DNA of 64,000 nucleotides from Liolophura sinensis (Eukaryota; Mollusca; Polyplacophora; Chitonida; Chitonidae): NCBI RefSeq assembly GCF_032854445.1, contig NC_088302.1, positions 22,393,788 to 22,457,787 of the forward strand, read 5' to 3'. Shown piece by piece: positions 57,662 to 64,000 of this stretch (position 1 is its first letter; each line of letters starts with the position of its first letter). The notes under the pieces were generated by a model. It saw only the letters and a program-made list of their open reading frames with translations, ran no database searches and was not told where the DNA came from. The position numbers and the translations under genes were made by a program.

Positions 57662-60600
57662 ATGGTTAAAGTCCTTTTCGCTAGCATCCCTATAGCCATC
57701 GGTTTCCTGTACATCTCAGGGGCAACGGCCGTTAAATACGAATCTAACTGGGCGTCATTAGATTCCCGCCCCTTACCCACCTGGTTTGATGAGGTGAAGT
57801 TTGGGGTTTTTATCTGCTGGGGCGTTTACTCGGTGCCGAGCTATGGGTCACCGTGGTTCTGGTGGTACTGGAAGGGAGTTAAATCCCCAGCGTACCAACA
57901 GTTTATGGAGAAGAATTATCCACCAGGCTTCACCTACGCAGATTTCGCTCCTCTCCTCAAGGCAGAGTTATTTGATCCAGATCAGTGGGCTGACATAATT
58001 GAGGCGTCTGGTGCCAAGTGAGTGAAAAACAAGGATTTAATGGAAAATCTTAGATAGTATCATGGGCTATCTGCTTAACAAAATTGAGGTGAAGTGTACA
58101 AAAATGTATAGGCCAAATCGACAGATGGAATGAATGAATGAATGCTTGAAGTACTTAATTTTTCAGTCATATGACGACGAGGAGTCATGAGTTGTGTGTA
58201 CATATATTCCGTGTCTTCCATGACGACAAAGTGCTGCCACCATGGAGAAATCATGCCTGCCTGAGACACCAGACATGACACCCCACCAATTCACATTATA
58301 CTGACACCAGGTCAACCAATCCCGTTTCCTTGCTCTAATCTATCCGTGCTGACAAGCAACAAGTACCATTTTTAAAGTCTTTGGTTTGTCCCAACCCGGC
58401 AGGAAACTCTCTCGTTCTCATTATGTGTATCTTTTCACTCTTTCGTTGTAACTTATACACAAGCTAACTTAAATTATATCCTGAAAATTTATCTATTCAT
58501 GTTCTTTGGTTAAGACTAATTGAAGTGTTCATGTTTGGTTTCAGATATGTGGTAATAACCGCCAAACACCATGGGGGTTTTACTTTGTGGCCATCTGAGA
58601 ATTCATGGAACTGGAATTCTGGGGATACCGGCCCTCATCGAGACCTTGTCGGTCAGGAAGTATTCTTCTAATCTGTACCCAAGCACCAATCCCCATCGTA
58701 TCCAACAAAACGTCTCTGACGAACGCTCATTTCTTTACTTTTTACTAAAACCTTTTTCTAACGAATTCTCTGTGATGAGTTCCTCATACCTCTTTTGCAT
58801 CTATATTCAGAATTCTGCTGGTAAAGTCTCATTTCCTCACACATTAAACAACAGGTTGATCATTTCTTCACCTTTCTTCCACCAATCATTTCTTCACCTT
58901 TATTCCACCAATCTTTTCTTCACCTTTATTCCACTGTCATTTCCACCCAAGTGCATAATCTTGCTGACAAAGCGTGATCCACTTTTACTTATATCTCTTC
59001 TCACCAATACTACAATTCTTACTACCAAGTGGCATAATATCCCAACCCCAGAGGATTTCATAGAATTTTATCAAAATCTCAAACCCAAAGTATCAGTTAA
59101 ACTTGCTATGTGTTTTGATATATTTTATTTGACAGGTTATTAATGCTGCCTATGAACAGTGTTGAATGACTGTATATTTTACGTACAGGTGATCTTGCCA
59201 CTGCCATTCGTAGAAAGCCTGGCATACATTATGGTGTGTATCACTCCATGTTTGAATGGTTCAACCCGCTGTACCTTCAAGACAAAGCCAACAACTTCAC
59301 AACTAATGAATTTGTTAAGGTGGGTAGTTTTGTAACTACACTTGTGGGAATGTGTTTAGATAGATTGTTAGTGATACTCCAATATCTTCAGGCCAATTTT
59401 TGTCATTTTTTTGCAGAATTGGTTTTCTTCATATATTTGATCTCTGTTTTAACGCCGCGCGTGAATTTCTCTAACACGAAGGGAACTATTTTTTGGGTGG
59501 GGTAAAGTGAGCAGTACCGGAGCAATCATTGCCCTTCGTCAAGTGTGCCAGACAAACCTCTTGCTGCATATTCAGCCATTGCTAGATTTGACCTCACCGA
59601 GAACTGTAAGAGCACCACCATTACTTCATGAAATATTTCATACCAGACGTATATTTTATCCCTAGATGTAGAACATGTCAAATTGATTGACCCCATTTAT
59701 GGTGACCTGGCCAAAAAGTCATTAAACACTTGTATTGTCTGGTTTATCTATAAAGAGATAAAACATTGTCTATGTTCATGTCGCGTTATCAGTAAAAACC
59801 TGTTTCAGCAGAGAAATACAAGCCTGACACATCAACTTTTAGCTTACGCTGCATATTTCGTCAAGTTATTTAAAAATGTCGAGAATGGTTGAAGATAGCT
59901 TCCCTCTGATGGTTTATTAAAGTAACGATTCTCTGAGGAGATAAGAGTACGGTTATATAACTATTGGTGAAACCAGCATCATTTTGTCTTGAACACACAC
60001 AAAACACTTGTGTTGTATGAAAAAAGGCATGTTAATATCAACGTCAAGTCCGACATTCCTATACCATTCGTAGTCTGTAAAGGGCGTTCCAAGTCGACAA
60101 TCGCAAGATCCATTTCCACAACAACGTTTAACACTAACTCCCGAAGACAAAGGTATCTAAGAAATTATACAAATAAGAAATAAAGCCGGTAACACACAAG
60201 AGAGAAGCGGTCATCAGTTTTCAATGATGCCGGGCAGACAATGAATGTTCCAGGGATGAATTCCATATCAAAGTTCAAATGTTAAGGCATAGGCATGTTT
60301 GTGTAGGGATAACACATTTGTGTGCTGAATGAAACAACACATTGTTGTGTTAGATTTCAACAGAAGTGTTTTTTGAGTGAAGAACATCCTTCCTCGCAGC
60401 AATATTTACAGCAATGTCGTTGTTTGCACACTTTCACACCTTTAAGTTGATAAACTTAGGGTTGACCGTCTCTTTAGGCAATGATTGATGTCATTGTTTA
60501 AGTCATAACAAAATAACATCACATGTACGTCGCGATGAGTATAGACACCAGGAGGGTAACCTTTTTAGTTGTCATTATTTTTCTTTTCATTTCAGACAAA

Positions 60601-63600
60601 GACAATGCCGGAGTTGTACGATCTGGTCAACAGATACAAACCGGAAGTGATTTATTCCGATGGCGACTGGGAGGCACCGGATACTTACTGGAACTCAACC
60701 GGGTTTTTAGCCTGGCTCTATAATGACAGGTAGCAACTTGACATCGTGTTTAAGAACCGTTCTGTAATATCAGATATTTGTTGTGGTACCATAAAACGGT
60801 TCTATAACAACGGACTTATGCCGAACTCAAGAATATTTTACTTACACGAGCAATATTTAGGTATTTCTAACAAGGATACCGTCATTTAGAACTATGCTTT
60901 AGTAACGTGAAGACCAAAAACAGACAATCATGAAATGAAGTTTATAAGCTGGAACAATCATTTTTCATTTCAAAATACAGAACTTCAGATAAACTATCGT
61001 TCTCTGGTGATCAGATTGTCGACGCAAATACAGCCTCATGTATGTAGATGTACGTTTCAATGTTTGGGGTTCACAAATTATGTACACAATGTTATATTTA
61101 CAATCACCTTCTTCTTGGAACCTACCACACTATATTTTACAGCCCGGTGAAGGATACAGTGGCTGTAAATGACAGGTGGGGGAATGGTACATCCTGTCGA
61201 CATGGAGGATACTATGACTGTATGGACAGATATTCTCCAGGTAAGATAAACATTATATATTCAAAGCTCAAAAGTAGAACCGAAAACGTGTAAAACTTTG
61301 ATATTTTAAAGCATACCAAATTAAATGTTGTTTCTGGTTGGAATGTTGTTGTTCATACTTGTGACTTGGTTTCTGGTTAGGGTATTGTTGTTCACACTTG
61401 CGACTTGGTTTCTGGTTAGGGTATTGTCATTCATACTGGCGACTTGGTTTCTGGTTGGGGTATTTTTGTTTATACGTTCGATGTGGTTTCTGGTTAGGGT
61501 ATTGTCATTCACACTGACAGCTTGGTTTCTGGTTAGGGTATTGTTGTTCGTACTGGCGAGTTGGTTTCTGGTTGTAATATTTTTGTTCATACTGGCGACC
61601 TGATTTCTGGTTAGGGTATTGTCATTCAAGCGGGTAACTTGTTTTCTGGTTAGAGTACTGTTTTTCATACTTGCGACTTTGTTTCTGGTTAGGGTATTGT
61701 TGTTCATATTGACGACTTGGTTTCTGGTTAGGGTATTGACGTTCATACTAGCAACTTGGCTTTTTTTAGGATATTGTTTTTCATATTGGTGACCTGGTTT
61801 CTGGTTTGAACGCTATTGTTCATATTTGGCGAACAAGTTTCTGGTTTGAATACTGTTGTTTCGACTCGCGACCTGACATCTGATCCACATATCTGATGCG
61901 GAAAAACATATAACTGAATGAGTCTTCTTAACGGTGGGAAAAAAACATGAAAATTACATTAAGTTCAGAAGAAAGACTGCCAAAAGTTAGCTGTAGATCT
62001 CGTCTTCATTATTTTTTTTTTTCGGTTTTCCTTTAAACAGAAAATGACACTGGAAAATAATTTTTGTATGGTGGATATCTGGGACCACCTCTAGGCATAT
62101 GTTGTCTTTTACAAACCTTGAACCCAGCGCTTTGTATACAAAGTGTTCAGTACAAGTTGAGGTTTACATTCAAATGTATTTATTACTTGAGTTTTTGTTC
62201 AAACCTATAAATCATATGTTAACATCGGTGTACTTGATCCATTTATGATATCAGATGAAAAAACTGATTCCGTTGTCATTGCTGAACCATTGACAAAATC
62301 TTTCCTTCACAGTTAATAAAGCTACACTCGCAACGAGTTTACTTTATAACATCACAGTATATAGAAAGCAAATTTAGGTAATTAAGCCCTTTTTAGCAGC
62401 CCCAAAAGGTTGGTCTACACTACACCAGTTTATTTGGAACAAGTACTGTCTTGAGTCTTAATGTGCTGGACGTCAACCTAAGTTCTGATTTTCTGTCTAC
62501 AGGCGTTCTACAATCTCACAAGTGGGAGAATGCCATGACGATTGACCGGAAGTCGTGGGGTTACCGCAGAGAGGCTCCCCTGGCTGATTACCTCAACATG
62601 GACCATTTAACACAGCTTATGGCCGAGACGGTCAGGTAAGCAAGTGGAAGAGTAATTCCAAACTGATTGCTTGATTGATTAGTGTGTAACGCTGAGCTGA
62701 AGAATATTCACTTATAAGACGGCGGTCAGGTTTATGGGTAAATAAAGCTGCTGTGCCCGGTGTAATCCACCAACCTTCATGATACACTTCCTGCCCCAAA
62801 ATCCTTGCCCCCCTGACAGCTACAGTGAACCAACACCTTTGTTTTCCGGTCCACGCTGATTGACAATCATCAGTTCCACGCCTTTATTACCGTACCTTTC
62901 TGTTCCACCTGTAAATGAGTTTAACTTTCTGCTTCACTTCTTATAGCAACTTTTTTTTATTTGTAATGATAAATTCATTATGATGTCCAGTTACACAGCT
63001 CAGAGTAACTTACTTTCTGTTTCCAGTTCTGACCGTAACTAATTGATAGTCATCAGTTACTTTTTTGTTATAATTCTGGAGGTAACTTTTACTTTCTGTC
63101 TCAGTTGTGATGGTAACTTTTACTTTCTGTTTCAGTTGTGGAGGTAACTTACTGATGAATATCGGTCCCACGCATGACGGTCGCATTGTTCCCATTTATG
63201 AGGAGAGACTCCGAGACATGGGAGCCTGGTTGAAGGTCAACGGCGAGGCGATCTATGGCACAAAGCCCTGGGCACATCAGAACGACTCTGTGACACCGGG
63301 AGTGTGGTAAGATTTACTTACTGTATTGGTTCTAAAGTAAGACAGAACATCCAATACTCATTCAGCTCGAATTACAGAACTCCACATCTGCCTGTATTAC
63401 ACCCTTAAACCCGACTTTCAAGTTATGCCAAATTATTACAACAAAGTAAAATATAATTGAACCCTGTGCCAAGTTGTATTTATTTTTTTCATTTCGTAAT
63501 GGGACTCAAACAACAAAATTGCACATTCATTGTGGGAAATTCGACATATCTGTTTACATTACACTTTTTAACAAGAGTTTCAAATAATATGACATTGTTG

Positions 63601-64000
63601 CAACAAATTAAATTAGTTCTCATTACTTTCATTTGGTAAAGGCATAGTGTTCTACATATAAGCAATTCATTTTCTAGCTTTTTATATAGAGAAAGAATAC
63701 AACACTAGACTCACGAAAATTTGAATCTCTATCACATTATTTGGTCAAAAATTACTGCTTGTATTTTACAGGTATACGTCCAAGATTGACATCACACAAA
63801 CCTTTGTCTACGCCATCTTCCTGGATTGGCCAGAGAAGGGTTCTCTTTTCTTACAAGATGTCTCTCCTAACTCTCAAACCAGAGTCACCTTGCTGGGATA
63901 TGAAGGAGAGTTTGATTGGCAGCCAGGAACTTCAGGGGGCATAACTGTTGAGATCCCGCCTATTCCTATAAATAGGATGCCGTGTAAATGGGCATGGACA
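57662..64000 (+). CDS. Alpha-L-fucosidase-like (GH29), copy 3, 3' end cut by window
   Basis: Exons: 57662-58017, 58545-58651, 59189-59319, 60596-60729, 61143-61240, 62503-62635, 63136-63306, 63772 to the window end. About nine codons and the stop are missing. The signal peptide lacks two residues present in copy 2 ([10 protein letters not shown]). It shares the changes of copy 2 (FICWG, C52; KHHGGF, G129) and also has SPWFWW where copies 1 and 2 have SEWFWW (P64). The nucleophile motif SDGDWE (D220), VNDRWGNG and GPTHDG remain. The frame is intact throughout, so selection may still keep the fold although three binding positions have changed; a fucose-binding or non-catalytic role is an inference. 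All splice sites match copy 2. Confidence 0.92.
58115..58400 (-). repeat. Dispersed repeat family B, minus orientation, in intron 1 of copy 3
   Basis: Same insertion as at 46585, with GACGAGGAGTCATGAG, GAGACACCAGACATGACACC and ATTATACTGACACCAGGTCA. A short stretch near the left end differs from copy 2. Confidence 0.65.
59350..59503. other. ~150-bp segment present in copy 3 intron 3, absent from copy 2
   Basis: After GTGGGTAGTT the two copies agree until GTGGGAA; copy 3 then has about 150 extra bases before GTGAGCAGTACCGGAG. The extra part holds a degraded SINE-like run (CATATATTTGATCTCTGTTT, TAACGCCGCGCGTGAATTTC). It could be a deletion in copy 2 or an insertion in copy 3. Confidence 0.7.
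61330..61890. repeat. 39-bp minisatellite in intron 5 of copy 3
   Basis: Same unit as at 49635 but with two units fewer (open minus frame 141 instead of 167 codons). Order and variants otherwise match copy 2. Confidence 0.9.
62672..62741 (-). mobile_element. SINE fragment, minus orientation, in intron 6 of copy 3
   Basis: GATTAGTGTGTAACGCTGAG, AAGAATATTCACTTATAAGA; duplicate of 51056-51125. Confidence 0.6.
63016..63135 (+). repeat. Acceptor plus exon-7-start repeats, fucosidase copy 3
   Basis: Same arrangement as in copy 2: CTGTCTCAGTTGTGATGG then TAACTTTTACTTTCTGTTTC, AG before the true exon at 63136. Confidence 0.75.

Larger units (their letters stand above)
56968..64000 (+). repeat. Segmental duplication of 45396-52390
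   Basis: From the SINE at 56968 to the window end the sequence parallels 45396 onward, including introns, the intron 1 family B repeat, the intron 5 minisatellite and the intron 6 SINE fragment. The start codons are 11554 bp apart and exons 6-8 are 11616 bp apart. Differences by eye are a few percent, plus indels: about 150 bp extra in intron 3 of copy 3, and about 78 bp (two 39-bp units) fewer in intron 5. The duplication ends beyond the window. Confidence 0.92.

Overview
This is a window of an intron-rich animal nuclear genome, most likely a mollusc or another lophotrochozoan. The reasons are GT-AG introns in every gene, a tRNA-derived SINE (tail TTTATTTGATTGGTGTTTTACG in minus orientation, with a B-box-like GAGTTCAAGTCC) of a kind I associate with mollusc genomes, AT-rich spacers and very many minisatellites. 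There are no bacterial features. I assembled all exon models by hand from splice sites, reading-phase continuity and remembered family sequence; nothing was aligned by software.

Layout. (1) 1-2372: a ~65-bp minisatellite. (2) 3093-16517, plus strand: the 3' half (11 exons, about 383 residues) of WDR3/Utp12, a U3 snoRNP/SSU-processome protein. Its introns hold four tandem arrays. Two of them are amplifications of the intron end plus the start of the following WDR3 exon, and a third (33-bp) array has a unit resembling part of a WDR3 exon. (3) 18180-24065: about 6 kb of CA-rich and 64/68-bp minisatellites without genes. (4) 25058-29879, minus strand: a complete ten-coding-exon gene for a 451-residue protein that I do not recognise. 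Upstream of it (30697-33060) lie five ~511-bp tandem units, each with a palindromic CRE (TGACGTCA) and a splice donor on the gene's strand; they could be repeated promoter/first-exon cassettes. (5) 33257-35616: a 64-bp array, a small MITE and an 868-bp foldback element with related ends. (6) 35717-64000, plus strand: three tandem GH29 alpha-L-fucosidase genes of eight coding exons each, the third cut by the window edge. Copies 2 and 3 belong to a recent segmental duplication that includes introns. Between them lies a minus-strand fragment of an MFS transporter with a frame break.

The fucosidases share exon phases and the nucleophile motif SDGDWE. Copies 2 and 3 have lost a conserved sugar-binding histidine (IHWG to ICWG) and have HHGG for HHEG; copy 3 also has SPWFWW for SEWFWW. 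This suggests one active enzyme and two diverging, perhaps lectin-like, paralogues.

The most unusual signal is the repeated tandem amplification of 3' splice sites together with the first bases of the exon: about 17 extra copies of a 98-bp unit and 10 of a 92-bp unit in WDR3, and shorter arrays before exon 7 of the fucosidases.
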